Shown: positions 37,240-46,304, counted from the first letter of the stretch. The stretch is 64,000 bases of DNA from Desulforudis sp. (GCA_003604975.1 QZIR01000062.1:62001-126000), one strand, 5' to 3'. Numbers and translations: made by a program. Notes: generated by a model from the sequence alone, not told the origin.

Positions 37240-39432
37240 TTAAGCTAAGCGCGGTTTATTAACGTCTTTCACCGAACTAATGTCGCGCCGGTCTCGAAGT
37301 ATATCCAAAAAGGCCTCCACCCTGGTTTCAAATCCTGCCTCACCGGTCTGGTCCGTAATAATGAAGGTGAGTATGGGCAGATCCAACTCCTCATTCAGCC
37401 GGACCATTATGTTCTGGGCCACGATCTCGGGCATACAGGTGAAGGGCAGCAGGTGAATAATACCGTCTATTTGTTCCTGTTTGGCGAGGGCCGTCAGCCC
37501 CACGCTCTTGTGCCCGTGCCCGCCCGGGTCGGCTCCCAGGTACGGTGCGGCCGCCTGTTTGATCTGGTTTTTCCGGGCAGTGGCTTCGCGGTTGGGGAAC
37601 AGGTGCTGGTGAAACCAGGATGTCGCCGAGATCTCCCGGTCCACCCATACCCGCGGTTCCAGCGACTTACCCAGCATTTCCTCCAGGTGCAGGTTGACGT
37701 GAGCCTCCAAAACAACCCAGATCTCGCCGACAATGCGTACACGTACCGGATCGGTGTCCAGGACCTCAATGGATTCGGCCTGATGGGTGAATTCTTCCGA
37801 CAGGTTCCATACCACCTCCATGGATGAGCCATTTTCAATTTTGCGTACAAACTGCCTGAAAGCCCTGTCTACGGTGCCCATCTTGGCTTCAAAGGCGCGT
37901 ACGCGGTGACAGATGGCCTCGGCCTTGTCGATAGCTGCCATTTTGTGGTAGCCGAAGTAGAGAGCCCGTAGTATCTTCAGCCAAGAGGCCTGCTTAGTTG
38001 TATGCTTGAGTGTATCTCGGAAATCCGCCCAGCGCTCTCCGAACGGCAAGGGTGAATCAATGATAATCATCTCGAACTCGTAGCCCAGACGGCGCAGGAG
38101 TTGCTCTTGGATTTGAGCATACCAGCCCAGTCGGCATTTACCTTTTCCACCGACCATCATTATGTGTGTGGCCCCGTGATCCAGCAGCCAGCGCATCTGC
38201 CCGAGGGTGATGGTAAAGGGTAGGCACACAAACTCCGGAGCCAGGACCTTGCCCAGTTCGATGACCTCTTTACTGGCGTGCGGGGTCTTGATTGTCTTTA
38301 CGCCGCACTCGGCCAGGGCCGAGCGAATGGCGACATCCAGGTAACCCATCGTGGGCATCCCAAGTACCACCGGTTCATGCCGGGGACCGGGCACAAAGAC
38401 CGGGCTTGGGGTCAAGTCGATCCGGACCGGTTCAATGGGTTGGACGTCCATGAAGGCCTCAATACGGGTGACCATTCCCGCTTCTGCGGTATGTTCATCC
38501 AGAGTCAGAAGGATAAAGGGAATACCCGCCCGTTCGGCCTCTTCTTCGATGTAGTTTTCGATAATCGACTCGGGTCCACACTCAAATGAACCGACCAGAA
38601 TGACCTTGTCGACAAGCCGGTTACGGATGTAGTAGAGGGCTGCACCCAGGATTTGAGCCTCGAAGCTCCACAGGCGTTCACCTTCCAGCAGGCTGTCCAT
38701 TTGCCGCCGCGTCTCCGCCGGGTCTACCATCTCTGCCGTAACCACGCGGGAGTAGCTGCCGACCTTACCCAAAAGGTCCAGACTGATGGCGTCATAGATT
38801 ATGTATGGATGGCCGATCACTGCGACCACCTTACCGTCCGGAGTGGCGGTGCAAGGTTTTAGGTTGACCGGACTGGTCGCACTGCGTCCGCAGCCAGAGT
38901 CGAGGAGATTTCGGTAAGCTATCTCGGTGGTCACCTTTTGGGACACACAGTAGTCTTCAAAAGCCCGTTGGGCCTGCCAGGCATTGGACAGGGCCTTCGA
39001 GACGGCCTCCCGGGATACACCCAGTTCGGTTCCCAACTCGTAAAAGCTCCGCTGCCAGTCGTTCTTACCATTGTAGAGATCAATCTGCGGTGACAACACA
39101 CGTGCGCCGTTACTGAGGGCGTTTTGTACCATGTAGGGGATGCCGATGAACTTCGGGCAGCAAAAGTTTTTGGGCTCCAGGCTGATCAGGCACGGAATCA
39201 GTAGCCGGTCGACACCCTTGTCCAACAACTCCTTGGCGTGTGCAAACAGGAGTTTGACAGCCACACAGGGTTCGTCGGTAGGACAGAACTCGAGGTTGTC
39301 CATCGTTTTTTTACTTGTAGGCGAGGAGACGACTAGTTCAACATCGATCGCCTTACAAAAAGCCGAGAAGAAGGGGTACATATAATAATAGGACATCGCC
39401 CGGGGTAAACCGAGTGTTTTCATGACTTTCAC
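37240..39432 (-). CDS. Large acyl-CoA dehydratase/activase-related protein with two DUF2229-like halves
   Basis: A 730-residue protein related to the CoA-activase/DUF2229 and 2-hydroxyacyl-CoA dehydratase group. It looks like an internal tandem. Residues 1-345 contain CPTDEPCVAVK, LIPCLISLEPKNFCCP and a closing FECGPES...DEHTAEAGMVTRIEAFMD. Residues about 350-730 repeat the theme with FVCLPFTITLGQM, GKCRLGWYAQI and FTCMPEIV...TDQTGEAGFETRVEAFLD. Many conserved cysteines suggest iron-sulfur clusters. In related genomes the halves are, as I recall, often separate genes. Substrate unknown. The ATG at 39432 follows AAAGGTGAAAG. It sits about 145 bases upstream of the activase gene. Confidence 0.75.
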   Translation of the reverse strand: MKVMKTLGLPRAMSYYYMYPFFSAFCKAIDVELVVSSPTSKKTMDNLEFCPTDEPCVAVKLLFAHAKELLDKGVDRLLIPCLISLEPKNFCCPKFIGIPYMVQNALSNGARVLSPQIDLYNGKNDWQRSFYELGTELGVSREAVSKALSNAWQAQRAFEDYCVSQKVTTEIAYRNLLDSGCGRSATSPVNLKPCTATPDGKVVAVIGHPYIIYDAISLDLLGKVGSYSRVVTAEMVDPAETRRQMDSLLEGERLWSFEAQILGAALYYIRNRLVDKVILVGSFECGPESIIENYIEEEAERAGIPFILLTLDEHTAEAGMVTRIEAFMDVQPIEPVRIDLTPSPVFVPGPRHEPVVLGMPTMGYLDVAIRSALAECGVKTIKTPHASKEVIELGKVLAPEFVCLPFTITLGQMRWLLDHGATHIMMVGGKGKCRLGWYAQIQEQLLRRLGYEFEMIIIDSPLPFGERWADFRDTLKHTTKQASWLKILRALYFGYHKMAAIDKAEAICHRVRAFEAKMGTVDRAFRQFVRKIENGSSMEVVWNLSEEFTHQAESIEVLDTDPVRVRIVGEIWVVLEAHVNLHLEEMLGKSLEPRVWVDREISATSWFHQHLFPNREATARKNQIKQAAAPYLGADPGGHGHKSVGLTALAKQEQIDGIIHLLPFTCMPEIVAQNIMVRLNEELDLPILTFIITDQTGEAGFETRVEAFLDILRDRRDISSVKDVNKPRLA

Positions 39433-39644
39433 CTTTACAGAGACAGAATCCGACTTATTATGCCCATTAGAGTTGATCTAATGCCAAAAACCTGGAATTG
39501 CTAGTCTTTTCAAGGTTAGTTTAGCAGAAGGTGGACATGTCGTCAAACCTATCCAATTCACCTGCGCTGGGATGCAGGAGCAGTTGACCAAAATGTCTAA
39601 TACCTGTAACCAAATTACTGGTTTTTATAGAATTGGAGCTACTT

Positions 39645-41699
39645 ATGCATCGACCGACCATCAACGACCCGGTTCAGTACCTTAAGGGAGTGGGCCCGCG
39701 ACGCGCGGTCCAGCTCCGGCGGGCCGGGATTGAGACCGTGGGAGATCTGCTCTATTACTTCCCCAAAAGATATGAGGATAGACGCACGACTATACCGTTT
39801 AACCGGATGGCAAAAGGACAAACGGTTTGGATGCAGGGACGGGTGCTTGGCGGGGCAGTACAGCGTCCCCGGAAGGGACTGTCTCTGACGAAATTGGCCC
39901 TGGAATCGCAGGGCGTAGTCTTTCACGCCACGTGGTTCAACCAGCCTTTTGTACTCCAGCAGCTTGTGCCCGGTACCGAGGTGGTGGTGGTTGGTCGATG
40001 CAGTCGGCGTTTTAACTCTATGGAGATTGCGGTAAGCGAGTGGGAGATTGCCGGACAGGGACCAGTTCTCTCTACGGGCCGGATCGTTCCCGTATATCCC
40101 TTGACCGAGGGACTGAATCAGAAGGCGGTCCGATGTCTCACCCACTCTGTTTTACACGCTCATCCAGATCCCGAGCCTGAGTTTCTTCCGGATGACATAC
40201 GCTCTCGTTATGATCTTCCGGAGCTGTATACTGCCCTATGGGAAATTCACTATCCATCAACACCGGAGAACGCAGCCAGAGCCCGTAACCGTTTTGTGTG
40301 TGAGGAGTGCCTGCTCTTTCAATTGGCCCTGGCCAAAAGGCGCATCGCTGGAGATGATCCCAAGCCTTTCCGGCACGGACCGGACGGTACTGGCATTTCG
40401 GCACTTATCGATTCGCTTCCGTTTGCGCTTACACGATCCCAGAGACGAGTCTGGACAGAAATATCCCATGACATGCAGAGTCCCAAACCAATGCGCCGGC
40501 TGCTGCAGGGGGACGTCGGGTCCGGCAAAACGATCATTGCCCTGCTTGCTTTGGTTAAGGCCACGGAGGCTGGTCTGCAGGGCGCCCTCATGGCGCCGAC
40601 CGAGATCTTGGCTGAACAGCACTACAGGCAAACGGCAAAAATGCTTACCCCGCTGGGGCTTGAGGTGGAGCTTTTACTTGGCGGTCAGCCACCTCGGGAA
40701 CGGGCTTTGGCCCTTAAGAACCTGCGTTCAGGCCAATCCAAACTGGTCGTCGGCACACACGCGCTCATCCAGGAGTCCGTAGTCTTTGCAAACCTTGGGT
40801 TGGTAGTTATCGACGAACAGCACCGCTTTGGCGTGAAACAGAGAATGCTGTTGCAGGACAAGGGTCTGGAGGTTGATTCGCTCGTGATGACGGCCACGCC
40901 GATTCCACGAACGTTGGCCCTTACCCTGTACGGCGATCTAGACGTCTCAACTATTAATGAACTTCCACCAGGCCGCCGCCCCGTAAACACTCACTTTGTT
41001 TATCCTTCACGCCTGCCACGGGTGTATGAGTTCGTCCGGCGGGAGGTGACCGCCGGGCGCCAAGCCTACATCATCTGTCCGCTGGTTGAAGAGTCGGAGC
41101 AGCTCGAAAACGAGGCCGCCGTCAACCTTTACGAAGAACTGCGCACCGGTCCGCTCCAGAGATTGCGCCTCGGCCTTTTGCACGGCCGGATGCCGGGAGA
41201 CGAAAAGAGCAGGGTGATTTCGGCTTTTAACCGAGGTGAACTCGATGTCCTGGTTTCTACCACCGTCGTTGAGGTCGGGGTTGACGTACCAAATGCCACG
41301 GTGATGGTGGTCTTTGATGCGGAGCGTTTTGGTCTAGCTCAACTGCACCAACTGCGAGGGCGTGTGGGACGTGGGGCAGCGCAGAGCTGGTGCATCTTGG
41401 TGGGACAGCCGAAAACGGATGAAGCCCGTGAACGCATTAAAACGATTACCTCTACAACCGATGGGTTCAAGCTGGCGGAGACCGATCTACGTCTTCGCGG
41501 TCCGGGCGAGTTTCTTGGCACCCGCCAGGCTGGACTGCCGGGGTTTAAAGTTACGGATCTGGTAAATGATTGGAAATTCGTGGAGGACATGCGCCGTGAA
41601 GCACAAATCCTTTTGGCTGGCGACCCTGACCTTTCCGCGCCCGAGTATCAGCCCATCGCGCAAAAGCTGGAACCCTTAATTCGAAAACTATCCTTATAG
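39645..41699 (+). CDS. recG: ATP-dependent DNA helicase RecG
   Basis: RecG (684 aa) remodels stalled replication forks and Holliday junctions. The N-terminal wedge domain contains YLKGVGPRRAVQLRRAGIETVGDLLYYFPKRYEDRR. Helicase motifs follow: LLQGDVGSGKTIIALLA (Walker A near residue 290), APTEILAEQHY, VVIDEQHRFGVKQR near 395, MTATPIPRTLA, and the C-terminal RLGLLHGRMPGDEK, STTVVEVGVDVPNA, QLRGRVGRG. The TRG-type tail LRLRGPGEFLGTRQ is present. I start at ATG 39645, with GGAG 6 bases upstream, not at TTG 39633 whose codon would lie on the ribosome site. Confidence 0.96.
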   Translation: MHRPTINDPVQYLKGVGPRRAVQLRRAGIETVGDLLYYFPKRYEDRRTTIPFNRMAKGQTVWMQGRVLGGAVQRPRKGLSLTKLALESQGVVFHATWFNQPFVLQQLVPGTEVVVVGRCSRRFNSMEIAVSEWEIAGQGPVLSTGRIVPVYPLTEGLNQKAVRCLTHSVLHAHPDPEPEFLPDDIRSRYDLPELYTALWEIHYPSTPENAARARNRFVCEECLLFQLALAKRRIAGDDPKPFRHGPDGTGISALIDSLPFALTRSQRRVWTEISHDMQSPKPMRRLLQGDVGSGKTIIALLALVKATEAGLQGALMAPTEILAEQHYRQTAKMLTPLGLEVELLLGGQPPRERALALKNLRSGQSKLVVGTHALIQESVVFANLGLVVIDEQHRFGVKQRMLLQDKGLEVDSLVMTATPIPRTLALTLYGDLDVSTINELPPGRRPVNTHFVYPSRLPRVYEFVRREVTAGRQAYIICPLVEESEQLENEAAVNLYEELRTGPLQRLRLGLLHGRMPGDEKSRVISAFNRGELDVLVSTTVVEVGVDVPNATVMVVFDAERFGLAQLHQLRGRVGRGAAQSWCILVGQPKTDEARERIKTITSTTDGFKLAETDLRLRGPGEFLGTRQAGLPGFKVTDLVNDWKFVEDMRREAQILLAGDPDLSAPEYQPIAQKLEPLIRKLSL

Positions 41700-41744
41700 T
41701 ATGTAAGTTATTTAAATTTTAACGCGTATCTCTACGGATTATTA

Positions 41745-41951
41745 ATGTCAAACTATAATAAGTCTTTAGCAAAGAGGGTGCTTAAATTGAGATATGAAAC
41801 TAAAAATTCCATTGATATTTTAGGAAAAAAATTTAACCCCAAAGCGCAACACGAAATGGGACGTGAAATCCAGATTGATTATCGCGGTTTAAAGTATTTG
41901 CAGGAACAAAAGGCCAAGGAAAAAGCACGAAGACGCGACAAAATGTTCTAA
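41745..41951 (+). CDS. Small basic hypothetical protein in AT-rich DNA
   Basis: A 68-residue Lys/Arg-rich protein I do not recognise. It opens MSNYNKSLAKRVLKLRYE, has a middle KFNPKAQHEMGREIQIDYRGLKYL, and ends in a charged helix EQKAKEKARRRDKMF. No cysteine or membrane segment. Local DNA is much richer in A and T than its neighbours, and the ribosome site is weak. It lies between recG and the SASP gene. It could be a small spore or DNA-binding protein, or a chance frame; the regular helix pattern slightly favours a gene. Confidence 0.4.
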   Translation: MSNYNKSLAKRVLKLRYETKNSIDILGKKFNPKAQHEMGREIQIDYRGLKYLQEQKAKEKARRRDKMF

Positions 41952-42025
41952 CATAAATGATGGACATCAGGCTCATACTAGCATCAAGCTACTAAATACA
42001 TTTAATTTAAGGAGGGGAATCAGGA

Positions 42026-42292
42026 ATGCCGCGTAATAACAACGAGTCTGTCGTACCGGGCACCAAGAACGCTCTGAACAACCTGAAATTTGAGGTGGCG
42101 AACGAACTCGGTATCGGTAACTACCAGCAGGTCGATAAGGGAAGCCTGCCTTCCAGAGTGAACGGTTACGTAGGTGGCAACATGACCAAGAAGATGGTCG
42201 CCTTCGCCGAGCGGGCGATGGCTGCCGGTGGTGCGATCCCGCAGGTTGCCCAGGCTGCGCCTCCCGAGCCGCTGAACAGTCAGGGACAGTAA
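42026..42292 (+). CDS. Alpha/beta-type small acid-soluble spore protein
   Basis: An 88-residue SASP that coats and protects DNA in the dormant spore and is broken down for amino acids on germination. Conserved blocks: ALNNLKFEVANELGI, which contains the GPR cleavage zone, then KGSLPSRVNGYVGGNMTKKMVAFAERAM. The C-terminal Ala/Pro-rich tail (about 15 residues) is longer than in Bacillus members. The ATG has AAGGAGGGG upstream. The gene for the protease that degrades it (gpr) lies convergently downstream. It shows the organism can sporulate or descends from a sporulator. Confidence 0.95.
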   Translation: MPRNNNESVVPGTKNALNNLKFEVANELGIGNYQQVDKGSLPSRVNGYVGGNMTKKMVAFAERAMAAGGAIPQVAQAAPPEPLNSQGQ

Positions 42293-42336
42293 TTAAGACC
42301 GGTAATCGAATTGAGCAGACATAAGAGGTTTACCCC

Positions 42337-42367
42337 GAGCAGACGGCGGCCGCCCGTCTGCTCTTTT
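42337..42367 (+). terminator. Terminator after the SASP gene
   Basis: Ten-pair stem GAGCAGACGG with CCGTCTGCTC, loop CGGCCGC, then TTTTCT. It lies between convergent SASP and gpr genes. Confidence 0.88.
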
Positions 42368-42380
42368 CTGGTACGCCCTA

Positions 42381-43325
42381 TCAGTGCAGATAGGTGGAGT
42401 ACTCCTCCGCTGGGACACCCGGGTGCAGGGCCGACGATATGCCACCGGCGATGATGCGGGCACAGTTCTGGATTAATTCATCGATCTCTTTGGGGGTGAC
42501 CATAAGGTGTCCGCCAAACGGTTGTAACAGCTGCCCAATGATCTGATCCAAGGTTTGCTGATCGGGAGGCGTGCGGTTATAGGACTCATAGAGTTTGTTG
42601 ATGGCGTCTCCTGCAATCAGCGCCGCATGGACCACGGTCGGCACTCCGACGGAAATCACGGGAACACCTATCTCTTCTTCCGTAATGCCCCGGCGCTTGT
42701 TGCCAATTCCCGAACCAGGACTGATGCCGGTGTCACAGAGCTGGATGGAAGAGGCGATACGCTCTACCGAACCGGCGGCAAGAGCATCAACGGCAATGAC
42801 CAACTCCGGCTTGATACTCTCAACGACGCCGCGGATAATTTCGGCTGTTTCAATACCGGTAATGCCTAGTACGCCGGGAGCCAGGGCACTGACTGAACGC
42901 ATTCCCTCCTGGACTTCCTCTGGTGCGTACTGGTAAAGATGGCGGGTGACCAGGGTGTGCTTTACCACCCGTGGTCCCAGAGCATCAGGTGTGGCGTTCC
43001 AGTTACCGAGACCGACGACCAGCACGTTGGCCTGCTCGGGCAGCTGGAACAAGCCGGTCAACGCCTGGGCGAAAACCTTAACTACCTCGCCATGAGCCTG
43101 CCGGTTGTTTTCCCTGATAACCGACGCCTCAATCGTGATGTATTTACCTTTTGGGCGTCCCATTACGGCTTCACCGTACTCGTCCACGATTTCAACCGTG
43201 GTTACAAGGCCGTGGGCAAAATTTTGACGATCCACAATCACACCCGGGATTTCTTGTCCCGTTTGCGCTCGCAGAGCATCGTGCGCCTCAAGCGCTAGAT
43301 CGGTACGTACACCTAGTGTCTGCAA
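42381..43325 (-). CDS. gpr: Germination protease GPR
   Basis: Spore protease (314 aa) that starts SASP breakdown during germination. It is made as an inactive zymogen cut after a short propeptide near RTDLALEAHD. The conserved core includes VVGLGNWNATPDALGPRVVKHTLVTRHL near residue 105, LAPGVLGITGIETAEII near 150 and PELVIAVDALAAGSVERI near 175, then ISPGSGIGNKRRGI. The start is TTG, with AGGGGGTG about 8 bases upstream. It belongs to the A25 aspartic-type peptidase family. It faces its SASP substrate gene, with a terminator between them. Confidence 0.95.
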   Translation of the reverse strand: MQTLGVRTDLALEAHDALRAQTGQEIPGVIVDRQNFAHGLVTTVEIVDEYGEAVMGRPKGKYITIEASVIRENNRQAHGEVVKVFAQALTGLFQLPEQANVLVVGLGNWNATPDALGPRVVKHTLVTRHLYQYAPEEVQEGMRSVSALAPGVLGITGIETAEIIRGVVESIKPELVIAVDALAAGSVERIASSIQLCDTGISPGSGIGNKRRGITEEEIGVPVISVGVPTVVHAALIAGDAINKLYESYNRTPPDQQTLDQIIGQLLQPFGGHLMVTPKEIDELIQNCARIIAGGISSALHPGVPAEEYSTYLH

Positions 43326-43421
43326 AGTTGCGCACCCCCTGCTAGTTTTCTAGACTATGGTAACCCCAGGCAAAGAGGTTTATGCTAACATTCTGGAAAG
43401 CCTATGATTTATGGCCTGATA

Positions 43422-43430
43422 TGGTATAAT
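43422..43430 (+). promoter_or_regulatory. Extended -10 promoter of rsmD-coaD
   Basis: TGGTATAAT, an extended -10 (TGnTATAAT), stands 36 bases before rsmD in AT-rich DNA. No clear -35 is needed for this class. Confidence 0.55.
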
Positions 43431-43465
43431 AATAGTTATATTTGGACTCATAGGGTGAATTTGAC

Positions 43466-44026
43466 TTGCGGATAATTGCGGGTGAGGGTGGAGGGAGGCG
43501 AATACGAGCACCGCGCGGTCGAGATACTAGGCCGACTGCCGACCGGGTTCGGGAAGCGCTTTTCAATATCCTTGCGTCTGGCCTTAAAGAATGCCGATTC
43601 CTCGATCTTTTTGCCGGTTCAGGCGGTGTCGGTCTGGAAGCGCTGAGCCGCGGAGCGGATGAAGTGGTGTTTGTGGAAAAGGATCCGGTAGCGGCGGGTG
43701 TGATTCGAAGGAACATAGATGATCTCAACCTTCCCGGGAAAAGATCGGTATACCAGGCGGATGTTTTTGCTTTTATCAGAAGCTGGTCGAGAGATGCCCC
43801 AGGATTTGATATTGTCTTTTTGGATCCTCCGTACAGGCAGGGACTAGAGGAGAAGACACTCGACGCGATCAGTCGTGCTACTCGTCTGCTCACCAACAAC
43901 GGCATAGTCGTGGTGGAGTCTGCGCGAAGCGATTTCCCTTTGGAGAGAATTGGATCGATGGTTCTCGAACGGCGCCGCTTTTACGGGGATACGGCGCTCT
44001 CCTTTTACCGGATGGAGGAAGCCTGA
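43466..44026 (+). CDS. rsmD: 16S rRNA (guanine-966-N2)-methyltransferase RsmD
   Basis: SAM-dependent enzyme (186 aa) that methylates G966 of 16S rRNA. The N-terminus MRIIAGEGGGRRIRAPRGRDTRPTADRVREALFNIL is the family signature. The SAM-binding motif is FLDLFAGSGGVGLEALSRGA near residue 45, and the catalytic (N/D)PPY motif appears as DIVFLDPPYRQG near 118. The start is TTG with AGGGTGA upstream. The coaD ATG follows 1 base after its stop, the near-universal rsmD-coaD pairing in Firmicutes. Confidence 0.95.
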   Translation: MRIIAGEGGGRRIRAPRGRDTRPTADRVREALFNILASGLKECRFLDLFAGSGGVGLEALSRGADEVVFVEKDPVAAGVIRRNIDDLNLPGKRSVYQADVFAFIRSWSRDAPGFDIVFLDPPYRQGLEEKTLDAISRATRLLTNNGIVVVESARSDFPLERIGSMVLERRRFYGDTALSFYRMEEA

Positions 44027-44027
44027 A

Positions 44028-44516
44028 ATGGCCTTACGGATCGCGGTTTATCCCGGCAGCTTTGATCCCATCACCAGCGGGCATTTGGATATTGTCAGGC
44101 GCGCGGCCGCGCTTTTTGATGAAGTCGTTGTGGCCGTTTCTCTGAATGCGTCCAAGAGTCCGCTTTTCAGTGTGGAAGAACGCTTGGGGATGCTGGCCAA
44201 TGTGCTGTCCGCTTTCAGTAACGTACGGATCGGCAGCTACGAAGGCTTGACGGTACGCTATGCCGAATCTCAGGGCGCTCAGGCGATTATTCGCGGATTA
44301 CGGGCGGTTTCCGATTTTGAGTTTGAGTTTACGATGGCGTTGACAAATAAGAAACTGGCCCCGTCTATTGAGACGGTGTTCTTGATGACGGAGGCCCAGT
44401 ATTCATTCATCAGTTCAAGCGCCGTGAAAGAAGTAGCGCGATATGGAGACTGTGTAAGGGGGATGGTTCCGCTGCAGGTGGAGGAGATGCTTAGGAAGAA
44501 GTACCGGAGCTTATGA
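44028..44516 (+). CDS. coaD: Phosphopantetheine adenylyltransferase
   Basis: CoaD (162 aa) makes dephospho-CoA from 4'-phosphopantetheine and ATP, the penultimate step to coenzyme A. The nucleotidyl-transferase site is VYPGSFDPITSGHLDIV. IIRGLRAVSDFEFEFTMALTNKKL lies near residue 85 and SFISSSAVKEVARYG near 125. I use ATG 44028, immediately after rsmD, rather than the longer frame overlapping rsmD. Length matches the family. CoA made here also serves acyl carrier protein and the acyl-CoA dehydratase-type enzymes upstream. Confidence 0.96.
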   Translation: MALRIAVYPGSFDPITSGHLDIVRRAAALFDEVVVAVSLNASKSPLFSVEERLGMLANVLSAFSNVRIGSYEGLTVRYAESQGAQAIIRGLRAVSDFEFEFTMALTNKKLAPSIETVFLMTEAQYSFISSSAVKEVARYGDCVRGMVPLQVEEMLRKKYRSL

Positions 44517-44553
44517 TAATACTTATTCACAAACTCTAAAGGAGGGGTGAAAG

Positions 44554-45000
44554 TTGGAACTGCTTTCGATCCTGAATGAGATGGAGGAATTTGTGCAGAA
44601 TTCTTCGCGGGTTCCAATGACCAAGAAGGTGTTAGTTGACGAAGATAAGATGTTAGATTTCCTGGATCGGATTCGAACCATTCTGCCGGAGGAGATTCGA
44701 AAGGCAAAGTGGGTGGTCCAGGAGCGCGAAAAGGTGATCAACGAGACCAAGGCCGAAGCAGCCCGGATGATGGAAGATACACAGAAGGAAATCCATCGCA
44801 GGGCTGAAGAGAGCGAGATCGTAAAGCAGGCTAAGGGAATGGCAGACGAGATCGTCCGCAAGGCCGAACAGACCTCCCGCGATATGCGGCTCGGGGCCCG
44901 CGACTACGCTGATGAGGTACTTGTGAAGCTGGAAAGCAGGCTCGAACGCCTGGTCAAGGAAATCGAGAGCGGCCGGTCGGAATTAAAGGCTATGAAATAG
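44554..45000 (+). CDS. Coiled-coil protein downstream of coaD
   Basis: A 148-residue, highly charged, mostly helical protein with heptad-like Ala/Glu/Lys/Arg runs from about 60 to 145 (ETKAEAARMMEDTQKEIHRRAEE). Relatives are often named ATPase or ATP synthase b-like only because of this coiled coil; there is no membrane helix and no nucleotide motif. The N-terminal 45 residues (LLSILNEMEEFVQNSSRVP...VDEDKMLDFLDRI) form a separate conserved unit. The start is TTG behind AAAGGAGGGG. It lies between coaD and convergent ylbJ, overlapping ylbJ by 18 bases. Function unknown. Confidence 0.75.
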   Translation: MELLSILNEMEEFVQNSSRVPMTKKVLVDEDKMLDFLDRIRTILPEEIRKAKWVVQEREKVINETKAEAARMMEDTQKEIHRRAEESEIVKQAKGMADEIVRKAEQTSRDMRLGARDYADEVLVKLESRLERLVKEIESGRSELKAMK

Positions 45001-46164
45001 CCGCCGCGTGGTAAACACGAGCATTCCGAGGCAAGCCAGGGAAAACGGTAATACCAAGGCCAAAATGGTGGACACCTTAAAATACTGGAACCAGGATGGC
45101 TCCAGGATCCCGGAAGGGCTGAACGTGGTCATCGTGAGATTGGCCTCAAATGGCGGAAAGAGCAGGATGGTCAGCACGGCGGCGAGAACCATGTGGACTA
45201 GTCTGCTTATTAAGTAGGGTGTAAAACGGATGTCCGTGGAGCCGATGAAGGCGGCCACTTGGGCCTGGATAGAGAGTCCGCTCCAGGCCAGGATCAATTG
45301 AATGGCGATCAATTGATGGAGGAGGGGAACTCCACTCTCCGCGACCAGCCGGACCCCGATCGTCATTTCAAACAGGCCGGCGGCCAGGGGCTCATAGAGT
45401 TCCGGGGACAGGCCGAGCGGGGCGACAATGATACCGATCAGGGTCGCAAGTAAGGACAGGCATTGCGTCTCCCGGAGCAGGCTGATCAATACCGCAAACA
45501 GGATGATGAAGCCCCCGACCACCAGGAGCTTGTTGATGGCGGAGCGAACGGCGTCTCCCATAATTTGGCCCGGGTGTTTCTCGTTGAAGGCGAGAAACTT
45601 GTGGTAGGACAACTGCCAAAGTCGTACTTGAGTTGTTGGTCGGCTGCGTTCAAACGGGGCATAGAACCGGAAGCAAATGCCGACTACGAGGTTACTGACG
45701 TAGTGAACACCGAGAATAAAGGGACCCAGGGCAGGGTTATGCAGCATGCCTACCGATACGGCCACCAGCATGAACAGGGGACTGGAATTGTTGGTGAATG
45801 ATACCAAGTGTTCCGCTTCGGACCTGGTGCAGAGTCCGTCAGCCCGCAGGCGGGCGGCGATGCTGCCTCCGATCGGGTAGCCCGAGCTGTATCCGACGGC
45901 CAGACCAAAAGACGCTGCGCCGGGCAGCCTAAAGAGTGGCCGCATTACCGGTTCCAGGAGAATCCCGATCGCGTGAACCAGCCCGAGTCCAAGCAGTAAC
46001 TCACTGATGATAAAGAAAGGTAACAGGGACGGAAACACGATATTCCACCAGGTATCCAATCCAAGGACGGCGCCTCCGAACACGACCTTCGGGTGGGTCA
46101 CCATCAGGGCCGTCAAGATGATGGTCAGTCCAGTGAATACAAAACGGAGACGGGTGCTTGGCAT
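44983..46164 (-). CDS. ylbJ: Sporulation integral membrane protein YlbJ
   Basis: Polytopic membrane protein (393 aa) required for a normal spore cortex in Bacillus; it belongs to the nucleoside-recognition/gate domain group. Ten or so hydrophobic segments are visible. Typical motifs: GLDTWWNIVFPSLLPFFIISELLLGLGLVHAIG near the start and GYSSGYPIGGSIAARLRADGLCTRSEAEHLVSFTNNSSPLF near residue 110. The start is ATG. It is transcribed opposite to coaD, with which it sits in many Clostridia. The neighbourhood of SASP and gpr fits a spore-related role. Confidence 0.9.
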   Translation of the reverse strand: MPSTRLRFVFTGLTIILTALMVTHPKVVFGGAVLGLDTWWNIVFPSLLPFFIISELLLGLGLVHAIGILLEPVMRPLFRLPGAASFGLAVGYSSGYPIGGSIAARLRADGLCTRSEAEHLVSFTNNSSPLFMLVAVSVGMLHNPALGPFILGVHYVSNLVVGICFRFYAPFERSRPTTQVRLWQLSYHKFLAFNEKHPGQIMGDAVRSAINKLLVVGGFIILFAVLISLLRETQCLSLLATLIGIIVAPLGLSPELYEPLAAGLFEMTIGVRLVAESGVPLLHQLIAIQLILAWSGLSIQAQVAAFIGSTDIRFTPYLISRLVHMVLAAVLTILLFPPFEANLTMTTFSPSGILEPSWFQYFKVSTILALVLPFSLACLGMLVFTTRRLFHSL

Positions 46165-46248
46165 GCCAATTGCTCCTGCGGTTTTGTTGCCGGGGTTCTT
46201 CAGTTAGAGTGTATGGTTCAGTGCAAGCCCTGAGACCATATTATTTTA

Positions 46249-46278
46249 TTGACAATTGTTTGACAGCTCAATTATAAT
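46249..46278 (+). promoter_or_regulatory. Promoter of yceD-rpmF-(fab) run
   Basis: TTGACA (46249-46254) and TATAAT (46273-46278), 18-base spacer, both perfect. A second TTGACA-like box overlaps the spacer, and the short inverted pair ATTGA/TCAAT flanks it, possibly an operator. No FapR gene or clear FapR site is seen. Confidence 0.75.
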
Positions 46279-46304
46279 GGGCTAGTTGGATTGAGGTGCC
46301 TGCA

